A stretch of 5,704 nt of DNA from an uncultured Leucobacter sp. (GTDB taxonomy: Bacteria > Actinomycetota > Actinomycetes > Actinomycetales > Microbacteriaceae), in the NCBI GenBank assembly GCA_945952575.1, contig CAMFIY010000199.1, positions 1-5,704 of the forward strand. The letters run 5' to 3'. This document shows, piece after piece, positions 5,650 through 5,704 of this stretch. Positions within the stretch are counted from its first letter, which is position 1; every line of letters starts with the position of its first letter. The notes below the pieces were generated by a model. It did no database searches. It was given only the letters and a program-made list of their open reading frames with translations, and had not been told where the DNA came from. The translations under genes and the position numbers were made by a program.

Positions 5650-5704
5650 ATGACCACCCTCAGCCACAGCCCGAAGCTCGAACTCCTGCCGGCCGTCGAT
5701 GTCG
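5650..5704 (+). CDS. hisA: Phosphoribosyl isomerase HisA/PriA, first 18 codons only
   Basis: Only the N-terminus is present: MTTLSHSPKLELLPAVDV, then the window ends. KLELLPAVDV matches the first strand of the HisA (beta-alpha)8 barrel, which carries the catalytic Asp at its end. The enzyme opens the ring of ProFAR to give PRFAR, the substrate of HisH/HisF. In many actinobacteria this gene is priA, which also does the TrpF step of tryptophan synthesis; too little is visible to tell. It follows hisH after 54 bases with only a weak purine-rich ribosome binding site (AGAGAAAG). The position directly after hisH supports the call. Confidence 0.9.
   Translation, partial: MTTLSHSPKLELLPAVDV

Noticed and set aside
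4852..5667. Long minus-strand open frame opposite hisH.
   Set aside because: hisH has a full catalytic triad; the opposite frame is a GC-rich shadow.

Overview
This window comes from a high-GC actinobacterium, most likely of the Microbacteriaceae (Microbacterium/Leucobacter-type). The grounds are the very GC-rich codons, GTG starts with GTGA overlaps, an actinobacterial LexA beside a divergent LysM-protein gene, and TAnnnT elements placed so that transcripts would begin at the start codon. The genus is inferred, not proven. Gene density is very high, and no mobile element, tRNA, rRNA or CRISPR array was seen.

Layout. (1) 2-1863, plus strand: the 3' part of a cobalamin-independent methionine synthase-like gene, which overlaps a methylenetetrahydrofolate reductase gene (metF) by four bases; this is a methyl-transfer/methionine pair. 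(2) 1870-2535, minus strand: lexA, the SOS repressor, converging on metF with only six bases between the stop codons. (3) 2536-2798: a 263-bp AT-richer divergent control region crowded with TTCGA/TCGAA half-sites. It holds two good LexA boxes, one at each predicted promoter. (4) 2799-3191, plus strand: a small membrane-anchored LysM protein in the position of the known SOS cell-division inhibitors (YneA, Rv2719c/ChiZ, DivS). (5) 3247-5704, plus strand: histidine genes hisC-hisB-hisH and the first 18 codons of hisA/priA.

How the genes work together. MetF would make 5-methyl-THF, and the MetE-like protein probably uses a methyl donor to make or repair methionine. LexA would repress itself and the LysM gene until RecA-stimulated self-cleavage during DNA damage; the LysM protein would then delay division. 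The his genes carry out four steps of histidine synthesis: HisA isomerisation, HisH glutaminase, HisB dehydration and HisC transamination. hisD and hisF are not in the window.

No undescribed system was found. The genes are conserved housekeeping genes. The most interesting signals are regulatory: the dual-box SOS divergent promoter, two equally spaced leaderless-start signals (hisC, hisB), a 20-bp perfect palindrome just upstream of metF, and an unclear third zinc ligand in the MetE-like protein.
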